From positions 6,699,882-6,763,881 of the forward strand of contig VUYV01000019.1 of assembly GCA_008711295.1 (NCBI GenBank): a DNA stretch of 64,000 bases, in the 5' to 3' direction. This document shows positions 1 through 15,252 of the stretch, one piece after another. Every line of letters begins with the position of its first letter. Position 1 is the stretch's first letter. The notes under the pieces were generated by a model. The model was given only the letters and a program-made list of their open reading frames with translations, was not told the origin of the DNA and ran no database searches. Position numbers and translations under genes: made by a program. This DNA comes from Anarhynchus alexandrinus (Eukaryota; Chordata; Aves; Charadriiformes; Charadriidae).

Positions 1-3000
1 AGATTTAAAGAGGTCTCTGCCGGAAAAGCAAATGCAGAAAGCCCCTTTGTGCAAGAGCAGTAGATGTCCTGAGTGGTCTCTCTTTGAAAGCCCTTGAGAG
101 GCTTTTCTAAATCAAAAAAGGCAGCGTGATATGCTGATACCGCAACACAACTGCATGGGACACCATCTGAAAAAGCATCTGGAACCAGCGAGATGCAGCA
201 ATCTAGATACAGAAATACCAGAGAATTTGTTTATGTTCTTCCCTTCAGAAGACCACATATTCTCTCTGTGCCAAATTGAAATCAATGGTAGCTGGCTTTG
301 TAACACCGGGAAGGGGGGGATAAAGTAAACAACCTGATAATCTTGGAATGAGCAAATACTGGGAAGAAACAGGAAGTAGAGACAAAGCAGGCATATTGAA
401 AAATGTCATAAAAGGAAAACCAGAGGAAGATTACAAAAAGGGAATAAAGTGTTGTAAAGACGAAAAGGAAAACAAACCAACTAAAATGCACACAAAGATT
501 AAAAGCGGACAAGCAGCAAGCAAAAGGAGGGGCAGATTTTGCAATTATGCAATTATTTTTTTTAAATTATCATTTTATATATTTATATAAAACCTTCTCC
601 ATATATTAGGAAATATTTACTCTCTATCCCTGCAGTGCCAAAGTAACTAAATGTTCACCTTTAATCACATAAGTAAAAAGCACAAAGCACATAGCAACTA
701 CTCACATCTCAAAAAAACCTCCAATAAGATCAAGTTATACTTTAATCAGCTGACACTATCTTTTTTGAAGCTAACAACTGTTCATGTATCAACATTAAAG
801 AATCTCAGTTTTATACAGAACAACTAAATAGGTTTCACATAAAGAGAAACAGAACAGGGGGGTTGCTTTTGCTGTGGGAAAACTGCATGCAACGTTTTGG
901 CAGAGGCATTCTACTGTAAATGCATATGTTAATAAACTAATTATCAAATGTGTACATTATTTTAAATAGTGTCTAGCTACAAGATGCAGGCATAAAGTAT
1001 AAACTGTCTTAACTGGGAACAAAACCTATGACAGCAAGAGTGAATTTAGTTTTAAGAGGACCTGATTTTTTAAAATAAAGATACTGATCTGTGTATGTAT
1101 TATTACTCTAATTTATTGATGCGATAAATATATTTTAAAGCACTTCTAAAAATAGAAATCAGAAAAGCAGAGTAATAAGAATAACAAATATTTTTCTTTA
1201 AACAGTGATGTTCACATTCAAATCAGAAAATTATATACTAAGAAGTTCAGGTTCACTAAGGCAGTTACGTTTCTATCAGTAGTTTTAAAGATAAGTTACC
1301 TGGAGTTTACAGTACAAAGGTATGCATGCTTTCACAACCCAAGTCCATCTCCTACAGCCTAGTGGCCTGAATAGACCTCCTAGCTGCATTCTTATCTTCC
1401 AGTAGAACCAGGACAGAAAAAAATCCCACAGTATTCTGGTCTTCCTCAAATTGCAGCAAGTATCTTGACATGTAGAACACTATTTCCATGCCACATCTTT
1501 TAAAGAAATTGCCATAAATATGTAGGATTAATTCAAGACAGAACAAAACCAGGCTAACTCACTTATCCTTTCATCTGGGATTTCTACCTATTTCTACAAT
1601 TAATTAATTATTGGCCATTTAACATCTAGATCTGTGCAATTTAAAATGACCTCCCAAATCCTTCTGCATATCACAAGAAAGACCAAACGCAGCAATACGC
1701 GCGTGCTAGACTATTAGCACCGTCTAATTCCTTTTCTGGCATAGTCTGAAAGGAAGAACTTCTAACCGATTCCTGAATGCATATCTAGTGAATAAGAAAA
1801 TTGTCTTCTGTACACTTCTGCCTGTGATGGGTGTTTCACCCTGTCACATCACTGGTAGACAATAAAGCAGCTTCAGACTTACACACGGATTCAACTGCTT
1901 GCAGGTTGAGCCAAGACATGCTTGCTACTGTCTTTCTAATATTGATGGACAGCAGCAAAGTTAAACGTTTGAATCGAGTCACTCCTTCACACTGACCCTA
2001 GAAAGGGAACAGATTAAGCAGGGAGAAGTGGGAAGCAAGCCCACACATGAGTAACATTTAATTAAAGTAATTCTGTGGGTAGGCAGGTGGGTGTGTGGGA
2101 AAGCTGAAGAGAGAGGTGTGTGGGAGAGGAATGGAAGCTTGAGAGTATAAACAGGATCTGAAAAAAAAAATATTTTCAGGGTTGGGTTGGGGGTTAATAC
2201 ACCATTAAGCCATCCTTAACTGAGACCCACATGTAGTCATGCAGGAGAGTAAGTTTACCTCTTGTGTAACCCCGGGCAAAGACTGTCACATTAATAGAAA
2301 TTCAGCCTTACGATTTAAGGAAGAAGAGAGGAAGCCTATCCGAATGATCTTCATAGCTTTCAACTACAAACCTTGTTAGTTTTCCATTCTGGCCTCTCTA
2401 GTGGAGAGCCAGTTCCTTGCAAGGAAGGACCTAAGGATGTTGCCGGTTAACCGAGAAGTTACAAACTTATTCCCCTCATACCATTGCACAAAGCACTCCA
2501 GGCAATATACAAGTTTATATTGCAATTACACAGAGCTGGTGCAGGGAGGAATCGACAACTTCTGATAAAGTTGCAAGCCATTAACTATCATTTGCATGGC
2601 AGTTACAAGACTAATGATGTTTTCCATTCTCTTACCTAACCTAACACAGCCACTCCTGTATTTAATGAAAATGAGAGCTAATTTTCACCAAAAAAATTCC
2701 CCCCATAAGGATCAATTTTAATTACCATATTATAATGTGAAGCAAAGATGTAGAAGGTCAAATACAAAGTAAGTTGTAATTAGCTATTTCATCATACCAA
2801 GATCCCCTTTGAAATTTATGCTCAGTTTATTCAGCAAAATGTGCAACAAATGTTTTTCTCAATGCATCAGAACCTGAAGCACGGCCAAAGCATTTGGATG
2901 CCGTGGCTACTGAGACTGCATAGAGAGAAGAAAAAGTCAATAATGTAACACGTAAAAGAATTGGTATGGAGAAGTAAAGAGCCCAAGAGACAATACAAAG

Positions 3001-6000
3001 TACTAGAAAACTCAAAAATACAATATTGTTTACTCTTTCAGGGCCAAGCAAGAAGAAAATCCTAAATTGTTTAATTGGTCAATTAAAATTGGCAGTTCAG
3101 AAATTAATTGGTAATGCTTTTTAGAAGAAACTTTTCAAGTTGGAGTGATATGACTATGTCTCTGGTTGACAACATGACTGAAAAGACCTCTGCACAGTTT
3201 TGTGCTTTAAATCTGCCTCAGAGTTGGCAGGAATTACCAGCTTAAGTGATCTAAGTTAGCCTGCCCCACAGTGAACATTCAGAGGGGTATTTGATGGCAT
3301 TCAGCTAATTTATTTGAGCAAACACGACTAGAGATGACAAAGCGTCATTGCTCTCTTATCCCTGGGGGGGTTTTTTTTGGTTTTGGGGAAGAGCTTCAGC
3401 TTTACTACTTCACTAGTTTCAAGCACTCAAAAATCCTGAAAGGAAGTTGAAATCAGAATACCTCAAAAAAACCCCACCCCAACCCAGAATAATCATTTTT
3501 ATGTCTTCTGTTTCAGTATCACATTTGCAATCCCTTCTTGCTATAAGAATCAAAAGGAAAAAGAAGCTGAGGTGATATCTAAATGAGAAGGATCAGCTAC
3601 CGAGATTTCAGAAGAACACAAGTCACGCCGATAAGCACGCAGTGGCACAGCTAGCTGGCAGTGTAACGCCTCTCGCCTCACACCCCATACCCACTCGCAC
3701 AACACCAAGCACTTTCTGGGAGCAAAGCCTGAGTTAACTCAGCAACACAGGAAAAAAAGGCGGTTATCTTCTCACCAAGCAAAACAACTAAGTACACAAA
3801 CAGAGCTTTATAAACAGCACGATAGAGAACAGTCGGTTTAAGGTTCTGTGTATCCTTGAGAAGAATCTATTTTAGAGCATGCACTGACACATACAGCTGC
3901 TAAAGTGAGCAATATGTTCCCGCTATTCTTTAGCATAAGCAAAGAAGTACACATGGGGCACAGTTACAAAGTTTACACGCAGGGCTCTCAGCAAGGAAGC
4001 CTCTTAGAAGTCATAATGCCTACGACCACAAGTCATTACTGTGCCTCACCAAACTAGCACAGCATTACGTTATCTATTTGGGATGTCAGTTTTGATCTCT
4101 TCACTATAGAGTAGGAGCTGGACCAGGTTGCTTCGTTTTGCAGCTCTGAAGCGCTCGGGGTCTTGGAAAAAGCTCCTTGAAATATTTTCAAGTAGCGGCT
4201 GGGACCAAATATAATAGGTAGTATAAATGAAATAGCATACCATGCTGATACAATAGCCTGCACCAGCAGGGTATGATTTAGATGAATAAACACTGCTGTA
4301 ACAATTGTCAAAGTATTATCAACTACCTAGCACACTGGTGGCAAACTTCTATAGACAAAAATATGGAATTGAAATAGAATAAAAAAATGGGTCATTGATA
4401 GCAGTTGGGAATAAAAAAAAATCCATGGGGAAATCTGACTTGCAAGACAGCTGCTTCATGGTGAAAAGTTCCTAGCTCCTCCGCAGGGGCAGCACAGTCC
4501 TCCGAGCCACTATTTAGAGAAATGATTGACATGGTTACCTGCACTGTAATTCTGCTCTGCATGCTTTCCAGACAGAACTACACACAGAGGCAAGCCAGTC
4601 ACTTTTATTGCCGAGCCACAAGAGGCAGTTCCAGGATCCATGTTCCAGGTGCACTATGAAAACCTCCTAGAGGTTTCATAGACAAGGAGACAAGGATAAC
4701 ACCAGCTAAGCTCAGCAGCACTGAAAAGTGTCCCGCTCACCATGCATATACTTGGTATGTTGGACTTCAAGGAAGTTTACCTCAAGGCTAACAAGCACCA
4801 CCACAGTTACACGATGAACCAGCAAACTACAGACAACTTTGGTTTAAACATCTCTTCTTCAATGACACGCTGTTGTAAGAACAACTGATGGACGCCTCTA
4901 AACCAAATGGGATATAGCCCCACTGTTTAATATTGAATATAATTTCTTGAAACAGCTACTGTATCCCACACCTCCAGGAGATGGACAGAGCAGGAATAAA
5001 ATAGTAGGAGAGAAGTATGAAACATTAGGGAGAAAAGAAAGAAAGGGAAAAAAACAAAAACAACTCACCCCAATAACTTACATAAAGAACAGAGCAGGAA
5101 AAAGAACTGATAATAATAGAAATCTGCTGCAGAGAACTATAGTAACAGTCTACCCACCTGCAGGCTTAGACAACGCACTAAAGCACTTTACTATAAATGC
5201 TTGCTACTGCCAGTTTTCTCACCTAAATTAAAAAGCGCAACAGAGAAATCAGTACAAGAAAAATCAACAAAGGTTTTATACCTTTCTTTTCCCCAAAACA
5301 ACCAAGTTCAATATGGTAAATAATTTTTCAGTTCAGAGTATCACTAAGCCTTCCAAAACCCCCAGATGAAGAGATGGCCTCTGCAACATGACTCAAGAAT
5401 GCGCAAACCTGGACAGAATTAACACCAAGAAAAGAAACCATCGAACTCACATACCATTACATCTCAAAGAACACACGAAACGTCAAGGTAAAGCAGGGCA
5501 ACTGTAACAACAGACATCTCGTATCTAATATAGCAATTACTTTCACACAGAAGCGTATCAAGTTCAGTGGCTGCTACAGGAGGAATTTTGGTAGTAACCA
5601 GGCTGAAATTTAGTCGTAATGGAGGAGTTATGCAAAAAATACCTCATCATCTTCAATGATCACACCTCTGCACTACGTCTTCTACAGCACTTCGAGCAGC
5701 ACTGCATCCCCTAATGCCACACTGGGTATTGACTCAGAGCTACCTTAGACAGAAAAGCACTATGCACTGAATCACCAATACTCCTCCAGGTAAACTGCGT
5801 TTTCCCTCAAGGACTCCTACCCAAGCACACAACTTATCAAGGCTTTTCAGCTTGTGAAATCTGCTGAAGTCACAGTCCAAGGCAGGAAGACTGCACAATG
5901 ACCTCAAATTTTCTCTAATGCAAAAGCAGAATTAAGTTTAGAGCAGAGCACACATACATAAAAACCAGACCATTTATTACAAAAACAGTTTTTACCAGAC

Positions 6001-8989
6001 CGTGATATTTACTTCCATTATTAGTATAACACACTTAGAATAGGAAACACCAGAGAAATTACACTTCACTATTATCTGGTTTCCTATATGTGCCCAGTTA
6101 ATGCCCTTTGTATTTACGTACTCATCTCCCACTGACATCAACAGAAGTCATGCATAAAATCCACAAGCAATAATTGAACAAGTTTTAGTCTCGGAACTGT
6201 ATATATACAATATTTTTCCATATATATATGTACAGAGGTAAAAGGTGATTTCATATTTCATAAAATGATCAAATGTCTTACTTTAAAATCCTTTAAAATA
6301 TGTAACTACTTAACATAACACTCAAACACACTCTGCAAAATCATCAGACATGTTACTTTTACCATAACTTTGTAACACACTTACTGAACCATCCTTCTGG
6401 AAAGAAGCAATTTACTATTTTTGTTAATGACTAAAAGCACATTTGATACTATGCGACTCCAAAAGTCTACTTAAATAACCCAGTACTGGATGGGTATTGA
6501 TTATGCATATACTCAGACGGACTACTTCCTTGATTAAACAAATATATTGATCCAAAAAGATGAAAACTATATTATTCAGAGAAGAATCAAAGTAACTTTT
6601 GATGGTATTATATTACCTACAGATGATTTTATATTATTTCAGCTATTTCTGTCTTTAAACATTTACTTCCCTTTCATTCTATACAGTTTCAGTTTCATAG
6701 CATCAAAATGCAAAGTTAGTAATCCCTACACACACAATTTAAGAACCTCATATGACCAATACTTACCCTAACAGAATACTGTTTCGCACTATTTTATCAA
6801 AATAATAGATTAAAATTTTCACTAGGAAATACACTTTTTGGAATTACAAGAGCATATCTAACCCCACATCTTGACTGCTACATGAATGTCCATTAAAGTA
6901 TATTGGAATTAGTTAAGCATAATATGCAGAAAAGTAAAATCTTAACAATATCAGAACATTCCGTACTCCTTAATTGTAGTTTTCTAGGTGCTTGTTAGTC
7001 AATTGGAGCAAAAGCAAGCATGAAAATGTTCTTTCTTAACTGAAAAGAACTTTGAAATTAAACTAAGAGAAGTGCAAGGAAAACGGTATGGTTTTTGACA
7101 GGGTAGATGCCCAGCCAGTAGGTGCCAGTTGGAAGTCCACAGAAATTCAGTGCTACAAACGACAAAAGATACCCAGAGCATTACATTCAGATATTATGTC
7201 TGCTCCCTGGAGAAGCTCAAGGTATGAAAGGGTTTCGTGCAATGTTTTGTTAGAAAAAGTGAAATCCAAGAGGAAAAAAAGGATCTCTTCATATTAAGTT
7301 CTCAATAAAATATTTTTGTTTTAATCAAAGAAAAGCATACATTCTCTTCTGATCAGATTTGTTTGCTTTCACAGCATATAGAAAATTCTGTAAGGCTGTA
7401 GTCATTAATGTCCCACACCAACTCAAAGTCAGTCTAAATCACTGTCTTTTTGGCTTGGCAGTACTTTACACCCATTTGAAATGGCTCCGAATGACCAAAG
7501 GCAACACAGGAAATCTTTACTAGAGCCCATGGATTCTACTCATAAGAAAATCAAGTTTACAGACTTTCCATATTAATAGCACTCTACTGTGCACAAAATT
7601 GCAAACCTGTAATAAAACTAATGATTGGAATCTTGTTCAATTTGCAGCAAATGGGGATACTGATAGGGCCAGGATCACACTCTGTGTTGCAGTAAAGGAT
7701 TCAAGAGAAGTTGCATGGAACCTTTTCATTTTTATCTTTATTATTTATATCTTTATTGGGGTTCAGGTTGCACTAAACCTAATCTGAGCTGTAGCTTCAG
7801 TGTATGATTCTTTCAGACAAAAAGGAACTGGGACACACAGAGAAAAGCAGGGTATGCGCCTAGCCTCAGCATAGATTAAGTCCTTCATGGATGAGGTTAA
7901 GTCACTTCTGGTAGTAGTTCTACAAATTAGGTGATTGCCCTGCTGTTTATTAGCTTCACATTTCAAAATTTTGAGATCCATTTTTAGTGGTATATCCAGC
8001 TTCACATATACATAAATATGCATGTGAATAAGAAAATTCAAAAATTGGTCTTCCCTCCAATAGCTTGTCTAATCTACATTAATCACAACAGTATTCTTTT
8101 GTGAATGATTGATCAATTGATTATTCTTCTTTTAATTGCACATAATACAGCTTACTGAAAGGAAACTATGTAAAAATATTAGAACCTACCAAACAAATGC
8201 CACTATGTTCCCACATCAATTCCACTTAAAATTCTTTAAGACTAGAAACCAACTGTTCAGAAATCTAGCAGGAACTGGAGAGACACGTCATTTTTTTCCT
8301 TCAACTATAAAGACCACATGGAGTTACAATGTTGACACAGTGCTATTGAAGCTCTATTTCACAATAAAAAACATATATTATTAAACGTACAGAGAGATGT
8401 ACACAGCTGGATCTTCATAATATTACAAAGTCCATGTCAAATCTGCCTGGGATCCATATGCATATACCTATTTATAATGTCTCTACACTGTGTTAAGTGC
8501 AATGCTAATGAGATTAATGCATAACAGATTTTAGATCTAGGTACCCATAATTAAATTGTGCAAACAATATTTAACTGTAAACTTGTAAAACTAACTGGTG
8601 AGTAATATGGTAAATGTCAAGGCTACTTTGAACAATATAGATCCACAGACACACACTTCTTGTAAACTTGTACTTTCAATGCATTGTTCTCCAGGGAAAG
8701 GGATAGTATCCACAACTTCTAACACAACATTGCAATTTAGAAAAAATACCTTTTGAAAAAAAAACCAAAAAAGCAGCTTTTCAAAGCTTTTCAAAGATAC
8801 CCTAAAGTCAAAACTAAGGAAATCTAATTCTTTATAAACAGCATGGGAACTACTTCAAAAAGTTATGTGCATTCCTCTGTAAGAAAGGAAACAGGAAGGC
8901 AAGAAAAGGATCCATAATAAAAAGAGCAAATAATGATACTATATTCTCCAAATACACCAGGTTAGTGGAATTGAAGTGTTATTCTTCAG
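1..8989 (-). other. RBFOX1: RBFOX1 intron downstream of the common exon, distal part
   Basis: AT-rich sequence with no recognisable exon or interspersed repeat. I looked on the minus strand for the next RBFOX1 exon (the QTDD... segment leading into the RRM) and did not find it. Open frames here are short, overlap on both strands and resemble nothing I know. A CpG-dense patch lies at 3600-3740 and a short G-run motif at 2179-2193. Confidence 0.6.
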
Positions 8990-9965
8990 AGAATGGAAAT
9001 TCACTGCAAGTGGAACCAGATGGGAGAAAGTGTATGACAGGTAAAATATAAGCTGGATATGAGGAAGGCAAAAAGAAATAAGAAGAGCAGATAGCAAAGG
9101 ATACAAAACCAAATAACAATAAAGCCTATTAGTACATCAGAAGAGGGAAACTTTCAAGGGAATCATTGAATTCGCTAGAGCTGGGATTGAACAGAGCACT
9201 AGAATAAGAAAAAACAATCCAAATTATTTTTCATCAGCCTTTGTCATGGAAGATGTTGGAAAAACGCATACCCGACTTTTCTGATGAAGAGACTAACACT
9301 TCTTCAAACTGAAAAATCAAAAAGGGGTGAGGAAACACAATAAATTGAAAGCAATAAATGATGAGGTATGAGCTCCTGTACCACTTGCATCGACAGATGT
9401 TTTACCATTGGTTTTAGCACTGACAGTCTTTTACTTCAAAACTGAATGGCAAAAAGACCAACAGTTTCAAAATACAAAAGGCTGAGCTGGGCACCACAGT
9501 GGACTGGTCAGTGCGCAGCAGTGGTCAGAAGAGCAAGCAAAGCAGTCAAATATAAAAAGAATGAGACAGGGATGGTAGGGAAGACTACAGTTTCAGTCAA
9601 TAGCCAATCTCTTCTGCAGTATCTATCCATCTTAGGGTTCCGGCTCTAAACCAACGATAGCGGCATATGACAAGAGTTTGACAACAATCAAAAATGATTA
9701 TGGGAGAAAATGTAAAAAGCTGGAAAGAACCAGGAAGTTAACTTAGCAAAGAGATGAATAAGAGGGGACACTGTAGAGCTGCAAAGAATACTGTAAGATA
9801 TAGGTAAACAGGATGCTCTTCAACTTTCTCACACTACTCGAGCAAAGGGCCAATCAGGGCAATAAAAAGTTACCAAGTCAAAAATAAAAGGACTGAAACA
9901 TTTTACTGCAGAAACCACAAAACTGTGTAATTACTTCACAAGGACACCTCCATGATAATGCCAAG
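8990..9965 (+). mobile_element. Old CR1-type LINE, internally deleted
   Basis: 9050-9360 resembles the part of CR1 ORF2 between endonuclease and reverse transcriptase: a lysine-rich 'ggcaaaaagaaataagaagagcagatagcaaaggata' style stretch, then aattatttttcatcagcctttgt, which reads NYFSSAF. 9480-9965 resembles the ORF2 C-terminus ('gtaaacaggatgctcttcaac', then a tract running to aactgtgtaattacttcacaagg). The reverse transcriptase core expected between them is missing, so the copy lost over 1 kb at about 9360-9480. Frames are broken by many stops and it is not active. The outer limits are approximate. The sequence looks more diverged than the CR1 copies near 18-20 kb. Confidence 0.6.
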
Positions 9966-11333
<1,368 letters not shown>

Positions 11334-12109
11334 CGTAAGATAAAATAAGTGATGATCACACGCATGTAACACAGAAAGCGATGATAGCATTCTGCTAAGA
11401 TTGTTGGCCTGAAAAGGGCATCATATTTGTTTCTTGAGGAGAAAATGTATCTGAATTAAATCCATTTTGCTAATCCTATTAAATCTTACTATAATTAGAC
11501 AAACAAAACTGCTGTTCTCTGGATAACTGTAGACTATTCTTTAACTGGGAAAGGTCAGTAAAATCTACCTGAACTAATGCCTCAACTCAGACAATGAAGA
11601 GGGACAAAGCTCAGTTTATTCCTAAGGCTGCTGAGCACAACTGCCAATACAGAACTCGCTTAAGGTTAGCCGATGGTCTGTGACCCATTCTGACTTACCA
11701 TTTGCAGAACACAATATATACAACCCACACTCAGAGCAGTATTTGAGTGCATGCTGTTATCATAACTGTATACTGAAAATATTTATATGAAATAATGCTT
11801 TATGAGATTTTTCAAAAATACTTTGAGGTACACTATTTTGAAGAACTGCATGCCACAAATGAAAAAAAAAAAATCCAAAATATTAAACATTTGAATCTAA
11901 AAATGCATCAGTTCAAAATTTTAACATAAAAGAAAAAGTCTATGTTGTAGGCTGTCAAAAGAAATAGATTTAAGAACTTTAAAGGCTTTAAACTTGAAGA
12001 CAACAGTGTTTCATTTCCATATTACAATAAACCTATACAATTAAAAACAAATGCCCTCATTCTCTTTTTTGCTAGATCCATCTTTATGTGTGATATAATA
12101 AAAGATAGT

Positions 12110-12136
12110 CAATAATTGTTGAAATAACAATTATTG
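12110..12136. repeat. AT-rich inverted repeat (hairpin)
   Basis: Arms CAATAATTGTT and AACAATTATTG are perfect complements of 11 nt around a 5-nt gaaat loop. The loop motif recurs after the second arm (gttgaaat), so a local duplication of about 16 nt may have produced it. Confidence 0.7.
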
Positions 12137-12802
12137 TTGAAATGAACAATTTATCAATTAGAAACTTCAGACTACTTGCTCCGCTCATAGCAAACAGTAT
12201 TAATTCTAGGGGAGGAAATGTACAGAACAATCTTTCAGAGCCTATATAACAGATGTCCAAAATATGATGCTGCAGATGACCCAGCAGTAGAAGCCATTAA
12301 TACAGGGGCTATCCCAAACTCAGATGAGCCGATTTACAAGATAAAGTTATCCCTCTAAATACGAAGCAATATAAAAATGAATATTTGAGTAAAACTTTAG
12401 TTAGTTTTTAAAATACTCTGTCATTTTCCCACCAAAGCATGTACAAATACCTGCACCCAGCTATTGTAGAGATTTTGCTTATTTGTACTTATCAGTCCTT
12501 GACTTCCTAATTTCAAAACAGGCTGGATGAATAAAAGTCATTCTTTTGCACTTCGTACTTAAGGACATTTCCAGCCAATTTCAACTAATTTGGACATCAG
12601 TTCTCTGACCTGTACTGGTCCTAAACTTTTAAGAATTTGCAATATCACAGCATGGGAACAAGCCTTGCTACATGGCAGGCTTACAAGGGAAAATCAATTT
12701 TTCCTTTGTGAAAGGCATTCAGCATACCCTAAAAAAAAACAAACAAACTTTACATCAACAATCAAACCCTCCCTAATTTTAATCCCATCTTTGCTACTAT
12801 TT

Positions 12803-12900
12803 TAGTGTATGGCCTTGAGCAAGTAGTTTACATTGCCTCATTCAACCATCAAATGAAAACAGTGACATTTACCTACTTCACGGGGTTAAATCAGTAAGTT
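12803..12900 (+). repeat. MIR SINE fragment
   Basis: The sequence 'ggccttgagcaagtagttta', then 'catttacctacttcacgggg' and 'ttaaatcagtaag', follows the conserved centre of the MIR consensus (gaccttgggcaagtcactta ... tacctacctcacagggtt ... ttaaatgag) in the same order and spacing. The tRNA-like head and 3' tail are not recognisable. MIR copies predate the amniote radiation, so divergence is high. Confidence 0.7.
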
Positions 12901-15169
12901 TCATTTGCATTTATCTACAATCATTCCAGGGTTATTGCTGCACTGAAACTTGCCCTGTTTAAATTTCAGTGGAGGTTAAAAACTCTTGTAAATGTACACT
13001 TATACTTTCTTATATTAAAACGGTGAGGTCCCTTTCTTATTTCTTTTACCTAATATTTTCACTATTAAAGAAAAAATAAACCCTGATGAAGTAAAAACCA
13101 ACAGTGAGTGAATTACACCAGAGACATTTATTAAATGTTAAAGAAGTGGGGGAGGCAGGGAACCTTAAATTTTTTAATCAACTGTATCAGGAAAGACTTC
13201 AGCAAGTGGTAAGAATGAACAGCAGCAAATCGAACTTCTGCCTATATAAGCATTTTCACTGTGCTGGCTTTGAAACAGTAGCTGGTTACTGCTGGTCCTT
13301 AAGCTATTCCTTCATGTCAGCTGCTAAACATGGCATTAGAGTCAGCAGCTGTTAAAAAAGAACAATAATGGCAAGAAAGGGACCAAGGGCTAATGTCCAG
13401 GTGCATTTGATCTAAAGGTTTTTATACTACCTCGAGTCCTAAACCAGATGTTGCTGAGACCCCCACTGTTTCTCATTAACATGACAGCAGTTCCAGGAGA
13501 CCCTAATTAATATTCAAAGCATTCATACCTAGTGCTAATTACAGCTAATATTTAATTAAGAGGGTTGAAATTTTATATTATTTTTACCAGCAACTCCAAA
13601 TAATTCACTTTTTAGATTTACCATAAAATGGCAAACTGCACTGGTAATTCCAGCACCCTCGTGCTGCTGAGACTCTTCTACCTCTTTTATTAGGCTTGTT
13701 AAGCTGAGGTCTGGATCACTTACTTAGAACGAGACCCCATTAGTAAGTAAACAACGAAGGCTCGGGGGTTTGTTTTCTTAAAATAGGTGCCTACTGTAGC
13801 CTTTCCTAGCCTTTAAAATTAGTGTGAATCTATGATTCACAATTAATTCATTAAACACTATTACAATGTAGTATAAAAGCATGTATGTACAAACATGTTC
13901 TTTACTACTTATATGGGTATTGTTTAGAATATTAATTTATATCAAGAACAATGCAGTGTCAACTAACACACATTTGTATACACATGTGGTTGCTGAAAAC
14001 CCCAGACTACACAGAAGTCAGATACATGTGAATAGATTTTAAAGAACCAGAAATTCTTTAAGTATAATCACCTGAAATGTCCCTTTATTGTGCCCTTTAA
14101 AATACAGTAAACTAAAATGAATAAGGTAAATAATAGATCTAATGCATTAAGTTGAAAACATGAAATGGCCCTAAAAGCAACAGGAAATATTGATCCTAAA
14201 TTAGCCTATGAACTCAGGTATTAGAGTAATCTCAAAACTGCAGATGACAGTATACAGACAGCGCTTAATACACCCTAGGCATGAGAGGCTAAACAGAAGT
14301 TGTCCCTTCAGACTCAGTTCCAGGTATCTTTAAGATTAAATGACCCCCTTAATGCTCACTTTGTGCATGGTTTTTAATAAAGTAGTTGTTGGCAACAGAA
14401 AGAAGAACAAAGGATGGCAGACAGTCAGGCTCTGCTAAATGTTCTGGCCTGAGTTTTAATGAAAACCACATTTCAACTGAAAAATATGCTTTACGTGGCA
14501 GTGTATAAAATCAAATTTATCGCTTTCTGGTTAAATGTTGAACTCTAAAGAACAAAAAAAAGAAAGCACTGCGATGATGCAGGTAAGTGAAGTCGCTCGT
14601 ATTCCATATATATGACTCCATTTGAAGAAAAGCTTAGAATTTAAAATGCTGCTAGTATCTCAGATCTTAACATGCTTTTTCAGCATCCTCTGCTCTGAAA
14701 GGATTTCATAATTAAGAAATGCATCAAAAGTGTCAAAAGGTAATAAAGCAAGCTTGTTATGTTTGTACACAAAAGACAGAGCACAGAAAACATTACTTAT
14801 GCAGTGTTCCTTTTTAAAAACACATTTGCAGCATAAAAATGTATTCAATGAAAACCTTTCTGCCTGCCTGCATTTTAAAGTCTAACTAACAGTTTATTGT
14901 TTGTTTTATTCTATTTTCTGTTTGGTGCGTTTCGTTTCTTTGGCAAGAGATATTTCACATTTAGAGAAAGCCTCTCATACTGTAGTTAAATGAGCCAAAC
15001 TGCATCATATCCTTAGGGCAAACGAAGAAGAAAAATGCAACATTACTCTGTAAACCTGCTGGTTATAAGAAGCTCAGTTAGATATAGCGAGCGCAGCAGA
15101 GATACATAATCACGGCCGCAGTTTGCCCTCCTTCAGAGTTAAGCAACAAAACATGGATAAGAAGTCTTG

Positions 15170-15175
15170 CATGCA
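15170..15175 (-). promoter_or_regulatory. TGCATG Fox-binding element downstream of the alternative exon
   Basis: The minus-strand hexamer TGCATG (inside the palindrome TGCATGCA) sits 77-82 nt inside the intron that follows the candidate alternative exon. (U)GCAUG is the RBFOX target, and copies within about 100-200 nt downstream of an exon typically promote its use. One hexamer arises by chance every few kilobases, so position is the main argument. Confidence 0.45.
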
Positions 15176-15252
15176 GTGGTGCAGCTGGTTATAAGAAATG
15201 CCCTGGCTTGACTAAAATCAAGAGTTTCAAGTGAAAATAAAAGCGAAAATAC

